The notes beneath the pieces are model-generated. The model was given only the letters and a program-made list of their open reading frames with translations, did no database searches and had not been told where the DNA came from. Below, one piece after another: positions 13,000 to 24,400 of a stretch of DNA of 64,000 bases. How positions within the stretch are numbered: the stretch's first letter is position 1; each line of letters opens with the position of its first letter. The position numbers and the translations under genes were made by a program. The DNA comes from Stratiolaelaps scimitus (lineage: Eukaryota; Arthropoda; Arachnida; Mesostigmata; Laelapidae), in assembly GCA_019614645.1 (NCBI GenBank), contig JABWDB010000003.1, positions 19,181,001 to 19,245,000 of the forward strand. Reading direction: 5' to 3'.

Positions 13000-14400
13000 G
13001 TTCCTCTTCGCCGATGTGCAATCGAAGAAAGCCAGTCGAAAGATCACTTCCCGATCCAAGCCGCCGAGTCCCCGGGGGCGGTTCACGGCTCATACCCAGC
13101 CGTGGATTCGAGCAGATAAATGCGGTGGACAATAGCGACATTTTCGTCCGAGTTGTCCTACGGGAGTCCTTCACGGATGCTCGGACTCACGATGTCACGC
13201 TGAGGCGCCTATCCCACTTCGTTCGGCCCCGCCCCGCTCACGCTCTCGCGCGCCTCACCGTTACGGCGTCATCTCTCCGTTCACCCCTTCATTTCGGCCT
13301 ATGTCAACGACGTGGACGGCGTACACAGATATGACGACCATGCGAGTGTAGCAGTTATCCTAGTGGCGATTCTGATGATGATGGGAATGCCATCCTACTT
13401 CAGCAGCAGCAGCAGCTACAGCATCCATGCCAAATATTTATTCTATTGCCACCGTGTTATACCTTCCACTGAGGCAGATGCCTGTCTCCAGCGGGGCGGC
13501 AGGAAAGAACGGGTGCACACTCTACGATACTCTCGTGCAAAGGCTGTGTCGGCAAAGAGCGCATGCCGCAACGGCGGCTGTAGCGGCAGCAGCATCATCA
13601 TTGGCGGCGGCGGCGGTGGCGAGCACTTGTTCAGCGAACCATGGCAGCGCCGTTCCTGTGGGCGACGCGAACACGAGGTTCATCGCACGGCGGCCCTGGG
13701 ACCTAGGAAACCTCAGGCTTCGAGAGAGAGCAGGCTGTCGCTCGCGCAGCAACCGTGAACATAGCCGCTGCCGGTGCCGCCACCGTCCGCGTGTCAAGCC
13801 ATGCGGAAATCTGAAGGCTTCGAGACCTGTACACCAACAAACTAGACTACACTCTCTTCCAGTCCACTCTGTGTGCTGGCTAAGCGGCAGCGGCGGCGGC
13901 TGCAGTTGCTTTGGTTGTTGGCCACCAACACAAAACACAGGATGGCCCAAATGTAGATAGCTGTGAGGGCGAATTCTGTGACCAATTTGAACCGCTGCAT
14001 TCGGCATCGAAACTGAGTGGAGAACCACAACGACAGACAATACGAAGAAGCAATATAATCAAGCTAACTTCAACGGCGAAAATAAAAAGCCTTTTTTAAG
14101 TAGCACCCGACAGAGTGCGAATATGCTTCTGTCGTCTGTGTCGATTCGCAGACATTTGCAGACAAACGCCAGTTGTGCCATTCGCTATTGCTACCTACCA
14201 ATGATTTGCTATGGCCTTGAATGGCATCACAATGCTCTGCAGCACTCGACGAAGCTGCTGGTTCAGCAGCGTCACAATTGGCCCCGATTGCTGTCAACGT
14301 TAGGCCTACATGAGTCGGAAACTTGTCGCCGGCAGTTGGCTGCAACGTCAAGCAGGCGTCACGCTAGCTGAGATAAAGGACCTCCGATACATAAATTATG
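13000..14400. other. GC-rich low-complexity block
   Basis: This block is rich in CAG/GCA, GGC and CG dinucleotides (CAG run at about 13400-13425; GGC run at about 13600-13620). Long overlapping ORFs occur in several frames on both strands (for example 13427-13960 plus and 13522-14040 minus), which is what biased composition produces; none shows a recognisable domain. It could be a CpG-rich promoter or 5' UTR exon, but no transcript structure can be fixed from sequence alone. Confidence 0.4.
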
Positions 14401-15190
14401 CGAGAGGTGTATTTTATTGTTTGACAGCACCACTCACACGTTACTGCGTCCCATGTTATTATATCTGCTGCTAGTCTGTCGGCTACCTGGCCAGCGCGCG
14501 CTTTCTGTCGACTGACGAAAAAAAACTAGAAATCTCCTCTTATGGTAGAATATCCTTTACGATGGGACACATGTGCGTATGTATGGGGTGTTCACGAGGT
14601 TGCTCTGCACCGTCTGAAGTGGTAACTGTCATCCACAAGGGCTACGCTAAAAATAAGGCAATGATCTCTGTTTGAAAGGTCCGAGTGCTAAAGGGATATG
14701 GCTATCCTTGTAAATTGTTTAAGTCTAAGACTTCTTCAGCCGTCGCGCTCGTTGCGGCTTTTTGTACGCAAACACTCTATATCTTTCTCATGGTCTGTGC
14801 AGTTACTATTGTAATTTAAGCGGCATGGGGATAACTTTCAGACTCTTTAGTCGGATCGACTTAATTACATTGCTATTGCTCTGGAACACACGGAGCACTA
14901 GTAAAACCCGGTAGATTGGACTCATATGTGGACGCTATAGTTACCCTAAGCTATATTAACTTTGAATCCTCGAGTTTAAGCAGTAGTCCCGGTCAGTGCC
15001 CCGAGTCAGAATCGGTTCTGGGTGTAATCAGTAAGAATCTGACACTACCAGTCAAATAGCTTAGTTGTGAAGCCTGGTGTCCATGCGGGATTTACCTTTA
15101 ACCTCTATAAAAAAAAGTTTTAAACAGTAGACAATGAACCAGCCTATTAGGTATCCTCTTAGATGGCAGTCATAAATCAGAAGAAACCAT
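14401..15190. other. Intergenic DNA before the BEL insertion
   Basis: Unremarkable AT-rich sequence. I see no gene, RNA or repeat with recognisable structure. Confidence 0.4.
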
Positions 15191-15462
15191 ATGCAGATCT
15201 TTGTTCTAATTGAAATCAATCAAAGTCGTCTAGCAATGAACAGTAAGCAGTTTCAACGCGCCCGACGTGAACGACATCGACTTTCGTTTGCGTCTGACGG
15301 GCCTCCTCTCGAGTGTTTTCGTGTTCCACGGCGTAATAAGCTTAGCGAACAAATTAAAAACCCGTTGAGTTTCTCGCTTCTTAATCCGTATGACCGCCTT
15401 ACTACAAAAAACAATATCGGGAAGAAAATCCATGCTGGTCTCACTGAAATCGGAGCAGAAAC
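15191..15462 (+). pseudogene. Open frame of unknown nature interrupted by the BEL element
   Basis: An ATG-initiated plus-strand frame starts at 15191 (a second ATG at 15236) and encodes a basic, hydrophilic stretch (NSKQFQRARRERHRLSF...). It runs straight into the 5' LTR at 15463. Past the 3' LTR and one copy of the GAAAC target site (from 20396) the same frame continues for about 24 codons to a stop at about 20469. The sequence is not recognised. It could be an old transposon ORF, a gene fragment or chance. Confidence 0.25.
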
Positions 15463-15846
15463 TGTCAAATATATTGCACTTCAATAATTGTGTTAAGATA
15501 TGATGTGATACTGCGACGTGTGTCGCATACGCCCGCCATGGGCAGAATTCACGATAACATACATACATCACCACGTCACACATTCGACGACGTGGTTATT
15601 CAAAAATAAATAAGCAGACGCGCCCTGACGACGATGAAAAGTCAGTCTGTCAGTGGCAAGCGAACCGTACACATCTGTCTCTTCAATTGTCTACTGGCTC
15701 ACTCCGCAGCACAACCGTAGCGTGGTCTCGCCGCTCCGCTGTCGATCTATGCGATCCACCTTCTATCCGGTCCGAAATTCGACTCCCCAACGAAACGACA
15801 TCCCCGTCGTAAGACAAACGGTCGATCTCTCGGGTAGAATCTCAAA
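15463..15846 (+). repeat. 5' LTR of the BEL/Pao element
   Basis: 384 bases, starting TGTCAAAT and ending TCTCAAA. Base-by-base reading against 20007-20390 (constant offset 4544) shows no difference. The exact 3' boundary is uncertain by one or two bases because of the shared A run. Confidence 0.93.
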
Positions 15847-15847
15847 T

Positions 15848-15860
15848 TGGTGCCGTGACC
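15848..15860 (+). other. Primer-binding site
   Basis: TGGTGCCGTGACC lies one base after the 5' LTR. It begins with the TGG complementary to a tRNA CCA end. The tRNA species is not assigned. Confidence 0.7.
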
Positions 15861-16362
15861 AGGATTACTCGATCGATAGCGGAATCGCGCTGCGGACCAC
15901 GTTGCGCGTTGTGCTACAACAACGGCGACCCGAGAGCCACAAGATCGGGCGAGGTATCGGCACGCCTGTGGGTGCGGGGCGCAAGAATCGACTCGAAGCC
16001 AAACCCCCGCCCACGACGGGGATTTCAGAGTCAGAAGCGTCTCGCGGCTCTCCCTGTTCCTGGAGGCACCCTTCTCCCCACAGGGGCAGCCGGCTCCAAG
16101 GAGGCTATCAGGCCATACCTCGGTGGGCAAGCCTCGGCAAGGTAGCTCTAACACCTCGGACAGCGTCTCATGCTCGTACACAGTCAACCTACGTGAGTGC
16201 TTCGACCTAGTGTCTCGGTGAAATCGTGTGTGTCGTGAACTGACAATCTCTCGAACCCTTGTGTGAACTCGTGTGTGAACTCTGTGCTCGAACTAAATTG
16301 TGCTCGTCGCACCACGCCTGGTGCCCAGCGATCCCTAGTGTTGTGCAGCGTCTACTAGCTAC

Positions 16363-19300
16363 ATGGGCCTCGACCGTACGCCCGACCGCAGTACCAGCAT
16401 GGAGGCCAACGCATCCCAACGGGTGGACCAGCCCTCTTCCGCACAACCGACAGGAAACAACCACAGCGCAACTGCAGCACCATTGCTCAGAGTGCTAAAA
16501 ACCCGGCGCACCATACTCCGAAAACGGTTCATCGCGAACGACGAAACAATCCACCGCATCGGCGCAGAGGCATCCGTTGACCACGAACAAATCGTCGAAC
16601 TACTGGCAGTAGTACAGTCTCAACGAGCCGCGATTCAACAGCTCGACGTCCAGATAAGCGAACATCCCCAACTCAAGGAAGATGATCTTCTACCCGAAGT
16701 CGAGGAGGCCGCTGAATTCGCCGACCAAGTCACCCGCTGCATCGCGTACGCACGCCGACTCACTGAAACGCAAGGCGTCGGGCGCCCACTCAGCAGCCCG
16801 TTGGCAGTGGTCGTTAACAGCGACTCAAGGCCTAACACTCCCACGTGTCAGATTCCTGCATGTCACGAGGGGGACGCCACGCCAGCCATCTTGACAACCC
16901 AGCAGCCGCCCGCAGTGGCGCCGACGTCCACAGATACGTGCATCCCACAACAACAACAACAACAACAGCAGACGCTCGAGTCAGTTGCATCATCCGCACA
17001 CCTGTTTGTGGATAGCAGTCCCGATGTGTTTACCGGCGGTGAAAACTTCAAGTTGTTCAAACAACAGCTGACCACCTGGTTCAAGAGGAAGACCATGGCC
17101 ACCAGGGCCGAAAAGTTGGTTGCTCTTACGAAGCTGTTACGTGGTGCACCCCGTGAACTGATCAGTAATTTGGAGATCAACGATGCTAACTTCGACGTGG
17201 CGCTACGACTGTTGGAAGACAACTATGGTCAAGTAGGGTTGGAACAGGAGAGAGTGATGGCTCGGTTAACTAATATGGCTGCGGTGCGTTCTGTGCATGA
17301 CATCAAAGGGTTGCGAACGCTGTTAAACCACGTGCAGGGTTCGGTGCTTCAACTCGAAGGCCAGGGAGTCGAGCTGATTCAGGTCGCACTAATGTACGAA
17401 CCCATCTTCCGCGCCGCCCTACCTAAACAACTGCTGTTCGAATTCGAGGATAGCCGCCGACGTGATCAGCTGACCCGACCCGACAGTGTTGCCAATACAA
17501 CGTACGGGGCTGACCGTCAGGTGTTGTCTGCAGAGCAAGCAACCACACGAATCCGCGAAATGATCGAATACCTACGTCGGTTCACTGTTCACCAAGAACA
17601 GATGGCGATCACGCACCCCCCCTCGGGGGACAGGGAGCCGAGCAGGCAACAGCGTAACGGATTTCCGACAGCACAGCAGTACTCGTCCAACGACAGACCG
17701 GGTGGCAGCCGAGGACGCAGAGACGATTGGCGCCCGCCGCGCAACTCCCTGCGCGGAACGACAGTTCCAGTGGCCGCTGGGCGGCAGGACAACCCGTGCT
17801 TCTTCTGTGGCAACAAGACACATCGGCCTTCGCGGTGCGACGGTGTGATGACCCTGCAGCAACGACAAGACGTAATAAACAACAAAGGCAAGTGCGCGGT
17901 CTGCTTCCGAAAGAAACACGCTGGCCGGGAGAAATGCGAAGGCCCAAGGGCCGCCTGTCAGGTATGCAAGAGCCGAGACCACTACACCGTGATGCATCCG
18001 ACAACAGTTCAACGGGAAAACCGAGCGACGTCAACAGCGGTGTCACTGACGGTAGCCCCCGCGGCAATATCGCCATCATTGGTTATGATGGCATCGGCAA
18101 ACATCGTGTACGGCGGGAAGCGATTTCCCATTCGGCTGTTCCTGGACACCGGTAGCATGTTAACCTTCATCACACCAGCTGCTGTCAGCCTACTCGCGGG
18201 CATCCGGCCGACGTGCCATGCCGACCTGCAACTGCAAGGCTTCGCAAGCCAGCACCGGATCGACACGGAGAAATACCGGCTTCGGCTTACTGGGTGTTAT
18301 GACAACGGCGGCGAGGTTGACATCGCTGCGTACGCCTACGAGTTCGGCGTTAACCCGGTGAACCGATGCCCGCCCGAAGTGACCCAGGCGATCAAACGTT
18401 TCGGCCTCACGCACCCCCTCGCCGACCGTGCGTTCATCGACGACGTCAACCCCGAGGCACCAGCTATGCTGGTGGGTATGGACCAGTATTACAAAATCGT
18501 ATACGCACGGGCTCCTAAGCAGATCACCGGATCCCTGGTGGCACTTGAGACGAGATTTGGCTGGGCAGTTGGCGGTCAGGTAAATGAACCGGGCGCTCGC
18601 GTCGATCGGCTTCGAGTGCACGCTGCGTGCTGTGCTGCATCCGCCACTAAGCCCGCACGGGACGTCGATCGGCTCTGGACACTAGAGGCAATCGGGATCA
18701 AGGACGCCGCTGAGCCTACGGCATCTGCCGATGAGGCGGAGGCCTTGCGTCAATTCACCGAAGGGCTAGCCCACAATGGGAAGGCATATACGGTAACACT
18801 ACCTAAACGCTCTTCGATAGTACCCTTGGTCAACAACCACGATACCGCCCTTCGCCGCCTGGCGTCAAAGCGTCGGGCGCTCATCAGCAACCCGGAATGG
18901 TGGACTAGGCCAGCCTGGCTGGCGCTTCCGGAGGAACAGAGGCCAGCTCAGAGGCTGCGACGCGCGGAGCACCACGAATCGGCCGAGATAACGGCGGAAC
19001 TTCGAGCAGTAGTCGCCCCAGCCTTGACGGTGGACCCTCTCCTCAATCTCGCCCGCCTTAGTACATGGGAGCTAGTTCCGGCCATGACAACCCCGCAGAC
19101 GCACCTCGCATTACGCCGCTTCTTCGCTACTTACTCCGTCTGCGCACAAATCATCTTGGACAATGGCCGCTCCATTGTTAAGACCGCCACTGATATAAGA
19201 CGACTGTTCAACTCCATGCGCGAACGACTAGCGCGAGAACTGCTTGCGCAACGGCGAGTAGAGTGGGTGTTCAACTGCCCGCTTGCACCTTGGCATGGGG

Positions 19301-19891
19301 GAGTTTTCGAGCGTATTGTCGGCACTGGCAGGCGAGCTCTGGTCAAGACACTAGGTCGTAGTTTCATTAGTTTCGAGGAACTGCGTACTATTGTCCGTGA
19401 GCTCGCCGCCGTGATCAACGACCGTCCGCTCACCCATGTCGAGGCTGACTCCGGTGACACCATCGCGATTATCGATCGGGCCTACTCGGCCGCCGCTCTG
19501 CTCATTAGAGCCACTGGATCGCCTCGGTCCGAACGGCTCTGGTGTGCTGGTACCTCATGCGCAGCCCGAACAGTTGCGGCAAGCTATATTGGAGCGGCCT
19601 AACTACTTCAAGTCCCTCTCAGTCCGCTGGTATCGCGAATACATACTGATGCTCCGAACCGCCAACCTGGATGGAAAGGGAAAGGCAAGACCGATCGCTG
19701 TAGGCGATGTTTGCCTGGTCAAGGACGACAACGCCCCCCGCATCAAATGGAATCTTGTACGAGTCCTGGAGGTGCACCAAGGACGCGATGGTGCGGCGCG
19801 AACGTACACGGTGCGGTTCGCCAACGGACATCAATCTCGCCGCGCGGCTCAATTATTATGCCCGTTAGAAGTGTGCGGCCTGCGCACTTAG
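16363..19891 (+). pseudogene. BEL/Pao gag-pol polyprotein, deleted and frameshifted
   Basis: The main ATG-started frame (16363-19602, 1079 codons) includes an N-terminal Gag-like part with coiled-coil character and a poly-Gln run (about 200-207). DUF1759-like Gag sequence follows (about 220-420), then zinc knuckles CFFCGNKTHRPSRC (about 478) and CQVCKSRDHY (about 535), and the protease active site DTGS (about 595). FGWAVGG and the first RT residues appear at about 731-845. The frame then jumps to WWTRPAWL, characteristic of the region before integrase, and a second jump at RLSTW/ELV removes the integrase zinc domain and first catalytic Asp. The later Asp (LDNG, about 931) and Glu (GVFERIVG, about 983) remain. 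Near 19460 homology moves to another frame (19436-19891), which carries the DUF5641-like tail (VGDVCLVKDD, RVLEVHQGRDG). Missing domains and frame break make it non-functional. Confidence 0.9.
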
Positions 19892-19972
19892 TAAAATATA
19901 TTAAAATTTTAATTCAATATTTTTGTGAATAAATAATGTTGTGAATAGACATGCAATAAAATGAAATAATGA

Positions 19973-19999
19973 CATGAGTGTCGCTCCGTTCCACTCATG
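19973..19999 (+). repeat. 8-bp inverted repeat just before the 3' LTR
   Basis: CATGAGTG at 19973-19980 and CACTCATG at 19992-19999 are perfect reverse complements around an 11-base loop. They lie a few bases before the 3' LTR, where a polypurine tract is expected; no clear purine run is present there. Confidence 0.75.
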
Positions 20000-20006
20000 G
20001 GTGGAC

Positions 20007-20390
20007 TGTCAAATATATTGCACTTCAATAATTGTGTTAAGATATGATGTGATACTGCGACGTGTGTCGCATACGCCCGCCATGGGCAGAATTCACGATA
20101 ACATACATACATCACCACGTCACACATTCGACGACGTGGTTATTCAAAAATAAATAAGCAGACGCGCCCTGACGACGATGAAAAGTCAGTCTGTCAGTGG
20201 CAAGCGAACCGTACACATCTGTCTCTTCAATTGTCTACTGGCTCACTCCGCAGCACAACCGTAGCGTGGTCTCGCCGCTCCGCTGTCGATCTATGCGATC
20301 CACCTTCTATCCGGTCCGAAATTCGACTCCCCAACGAAACGACATCCCCGTCGTAAGACAAACGGTCGATCTCTCGGGTAGAATCTCAAA
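20007..20390 (+). repeat. 3' LTR of the BEL/Pao element
   Basis: 384 bases, apparently identical to 15463-15846. It is followed by the GAAAC target-site copy. Confidence 0.93.
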
Positions 20391-20734
20391 GAAACTAAAC
20401 CTGCATGCACATATCCCACTACCGGTCAAAGTCACATCACATACTATTTATCAAAGCTGTGCCTGTAGATACTAGAACATTGCCATCTCAATCGCCATCA
20501 CGGTTCAACATAGATGGTATGGAGAGCGCGACCAGTTAACCAGGGACGTCTCGGACAAAATATATGAATACAGTTCAAGATTCAAACTTCAGGGTAAATA
20601 AAAATGTTGCAGGCCCTTCACAAGAATACCTACGACATATAGGTGTCTGTGTGGTGGTCATATAGTTGTGGCTGTATATATAAGCTAGTTGTAAGATATG
20701 CGCTGATATTTTTAACTATATAATACTAAATACT

Positions 20735-20783
20735 AAAGTACTCCATTGGTAGGAAATACTAAACAAAAGTACTCCATTGGTAG
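20735..20783. repeat. 18-bp direct repeat at the LINE fragment start
   Basis: AAAGTACTCCATTGGTAG occurs at 20735-20752 and again at 20766-20783 (period 31). The first copy introduces a frame break before the LINE reading frame, which suggests a small duplication at the truncated 5' end. Confidence 0.75.
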
Positions 20784-21401
20784 CATAGAACTTAAACCAC
20801 AAAAATCTATTAGAGATCTAGGTATAATCACATCAACTAGTCTAAAATACTCTGAACATACTGCGGACGTTGCTCTTAAAGCTAGTCAGCGAAGCAATTG
20901 GATAATGCGCACGTTCACAATTGCCGATCCAAATCTATACGTACTACTGTTCAGAACCTACGTCGAACCTGTGATAACCTATGCTGGGCCGGTCTGGCAC
21001 CCAGGTCTCAAGAAAGATCAGGATCTTTTAACGAAAGTGTATAAAAAGTTTATAAGACGAGTGGCATATAAATGTAAATGTGACAAAGAGAACATAAATA
21101 TTGTAGATGCCGTCCAGCTTCTTAACGCCCTAGATAAAGTCTTGCTTCAAAAAATGATGTTGAATCAACCGACGATGGCTGCAAAAATATTTGATATTGT
21201 CGAAACTACGACAAGATCCAGAAGGAATATACTCCCAAAATTTATAGCCACGAAAAAATGTGTAAATGATTTATTCCCCTGGAGACTATCACGCGCACAT
21301 CACGGGCACGCAACGTGCCAAAATTGAAAATGCACATAAACGAGACTTGTAGCAATTATATATTATACCTTTGAATAAAGTGTTTGTTATTATTATTATA
21401 T
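20737..21401 (+). mobile_element. 5'-truncated non-LTR retrotransposon (CR1/jockey-like) 3' end
   Basis: The open frame ends at 21327 and lacks an ATG at its start. Its protein matches the C-terminal part of LINE reverse transcriptases: IRDLGII..., EHTADVALKAS, LLFRTYVEPVITYAGPVWHPG, KKDQDLLTKVYKKFIRR. The fingers, palm and endonuclease are absent. After the stop come about 45 bases of 3' UTR, AATAAA at 21374-21379 and a short TTA-repeat tail (21386-21401), as in CR1/L2-like families. It is a dead copy. Confidence 0.8.
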
Positions 21402-24400
21402 TCAACTGCGACCAGACGGGACGATGAGGCGGGTCGGCCAGACACCGAACAATCTCCACGATAGACAACAGCAGTTGGCTGAATTCAATAGGTCCATGCT
21501 ATAATCCGTTACGTAAGCTCATAGCCTGCAAAAGCCCGCGAGAGATGGCCTTGCGATCAGTCAACCGCTGTCGTTACGTAATAGTCGAAGCCACTGATCA
21601 TTTTCCAAATGAACTACTAGTTTGTGCTGTAGTCGTCCGCTTCGAGTGTTTAGCAACCCGTTCTGCCTAAACAAATAGTCCGCATTTTAGCCTATTTATG
21701 CACAGAGCATAAAAATAAAGATAGGCACAGTGCTATTTATTAAAGTTGACTTCTTATATAGAGTACATCACGAGAACGGCACGAACCGTCTCTCTCTCTC
21801 TCTCTCTCTATTCATAATTCTTTTGTTTTTTTCTCGCTCCTTCTAGATGTTTGCATATTTATTAGGATATTTGTATACTTATTCCAGATTAGTGTGCGTC
21901 TTAATATATACAATAATTAGTGACTTGGGGACAGCGCGTCAGGCCAACACCGGGGTAATATGTTCTTCAATACATTCTGGGGTTATATATTTCATTGTTC
22001 TTGCTAAGCGTGAATCTGACGAACCATAACGTCAATGATGATACGATGATGTCAAATGTGTTTTTGGTGACGCACGAAGATTGTGCCCTGTTGACGTTTG
22101 CTATTGTTGTTGCTGTTGTGCGCTTTAAGGGTTTCACTCTCCTGATCCGATGAGTAAATCTCTTTCTATACCGAACGTATTAAATGGATACTGTTTTGCG
22201 AGCTATTACAGTTATCAGCAGCCAACCCATCTGCTTATCTGGCCCACTTGTTAGTCGTTGCCAGCGACAGTTCATCTCGTAGAACATATCCGATTGTCAG
22301 GCAAGCAAGTTCACCCATAACGGCCAGTAAAGCCACCGGCCGAGTGAACAACTCTCAGAACAGCCGTGTGAGTGTCTCGCAGGCCAAGAGCCAGCCGTCA
22401 GACAGCAAATTCTGACGGCGATGATTCTCGCATTGCCAACAAACGTTTCTCGAGAGAAGAGTTCAGCTGAATTTAACATTTTTACAATTGTTTTCGCTCA
22501 TCTAACTCGAGTGACTCATCGAGAGGCTGAGGAGATCGACTGGGACTGGGATATGAGTACTCAGAGCTCTTAGAACAGCTGTCATGTTGAGTTTCTTTCC
22601 TCGATGAGGCTTAGTCATTTATGGGATTTGTCGGTATCCTTATATAGGCTTCGCGTACAGTTACGCTTTAGCAAGCTGTTAGCCTTTGGAATGTCTCTGG
22701 TGGTAACCGTGCGTTTGAAGAAAATTTCCTCCTCTAAAAAAAAAAACCTGTTAGCCTTAGTGAAATTATTGGGTTCGATTCATTGATAATAATTATTAAT
22801 AATAATAATACAATTGAAAGTGCTATACGCCATGCCAGATGCAACCTTGCTCTTTTGAGATATATATGTATATATATATATATTCCGCCAGCGTGTCAGC
22901 TGCTTTATAAAGTTCCCTATTTACGAGTTCGACGCGTTTCGTAACATGAACAAGCATTCTGCCGGATCGATGTAACTGTGTAAACTTTCATCTGACTTTG
23001 AGACCACCACCACCACTACCTTTGTCATATTTCCGTTCATCATTCATATGTCCGTGTCGAGCGAATAAATAACTTCATCTTTTGACATTTACCGCGTCAG
23101 CTGAAACTGTAATTCATGCCTCCCCTTCAAGGTCAGAGAGCACTCAATGAAAGTGTGTATTTATATTGTATATTGTCTTGTATTGATATCATTATCATGT
23201 TTTTTCTTTATGCTCTCATAATGATCAAACGAGCTTTAGAGATAGATTTGTAATAGATGTTTACCTCATTTGCTAACACAGTTTCTAATAGGTCAGTGAT
23301 TATATATTTGTTGTTGTTGTTGAACTGGAGAGAAAATTTGTCCGAAGTCCTGGAACCGATCCGGCATATGTCTCCCCGCGGGTCCAATATTGAATGCCAA
23401 CGCTGTAACTTCAATGTTAATTATGATAGAAGTGGTTGTTGCACGAGTTCCCGATGGTGCCGTGATGTCAAATGATTCCATAGATCTGTGTGGAAACGAA
23501 TTTTGATCCCATGCGGAAGTATAGACGCGAGATTTTAACGTATCGATAATTCAGTCGTCACTGACATGAATGAAGGAGGTCAGTACTTGCTCTAATTGGA
23601 AGCCACACTCTATATAGAATAATTAAATAAATATAAATAAAAAATCGACAGTTAAATATGCAACATGCTTGCTTTGACTGGTATATTACAATATTTAATT
23701 GTGTATGTATCCATGGTGACACGATAACGTTCACCGCGTTGCAGTAATCATGTTAGTTGGTAAACAATGACCTATTTGGCCATCACCTACTTTCTAGGTT
23801 GTAAAATTCGTCCGACAGATTCTGGCTAACGTTTAACGGTCGCTACGTACACAGTTCCCGACTCCCAAAATGCGCCACCAGTTAATAGGGACAAAACAGA
23901 AACAACAAGCAAACGTTTCTAACTTCACCACCATTGTGATAACCATTGAGTGAACCTCTGACTTCCTTAAAATAAGCAGAAAAAGGCCGTGTCAGATGAA
24001 CTAGAAATGACCAAAAGCAGAATGAATAGAGGGTGAATGTTTCAGGGTAATTGATCGAATACAGTAGTTTTTCAAAAGTGCAAAACAAGCCTATTGTGTA
24101 TGTCATTACCATGACACGAATTGATTTTCCCCATAGGACACGGATAACGGGAATATATACGGGTACAACTATCGACAAAAACGAATTTGGTGTACTTGGA
24201 GTATATAATATTCGTTTGAAGTTTGCCATATCCCAATATTCTCCGGATGCAGGGCGAGCAAAAGGACGCTCCCACAAATTTAGAAATCTCAGTGTGTTTC
24301 AGCACAGGATGATTGATTAGCAGAGGAGTTGTTGCCGATAAACATTTACCTAAGTAAATGAAATTTCGAAATAAAACTGTTGAAAATTTAGTGATGTCTG

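Larger units (their letters stand above)
15463..20390 (+). mobile_element. Internally deleted BEL/Pao LTR retrotransposon
   Basis: Plus-strand element bounded by 384-bp direct repeats and a 5-bp target duplication (GAAAC before 15463 and after 20390; a 6-bp reading AGAAAC is possible if the LTR ends one base earlier). It has a primer-binding site just inside the 5' LTR and one long gag-pol reading frame. The order is Gag-like region, CCHC-like zinc knuckles, retropepsin-type protease, a stub of reverse transcriptase, then the C-terminal part of integrase and the BEL-type C-terminal domain. The internal region is about 4.16 kb. Most of RT, all of RNase H and the zinc-binding front of integrase are absent, so it cannot replicate alone. 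The matching LTRs imply a recent insertion, hence mobilisation by an intact relative. Confidence 0.92.

Noticed and set aside
13427..14040. Long overlapping ORFs (172-177 codons) on both strands
   Set aside because: They overlap in antisense over CAG/GGC-rich sequence and translate to low-complexity Ala/Arg/Ser runs, so composition explains them.
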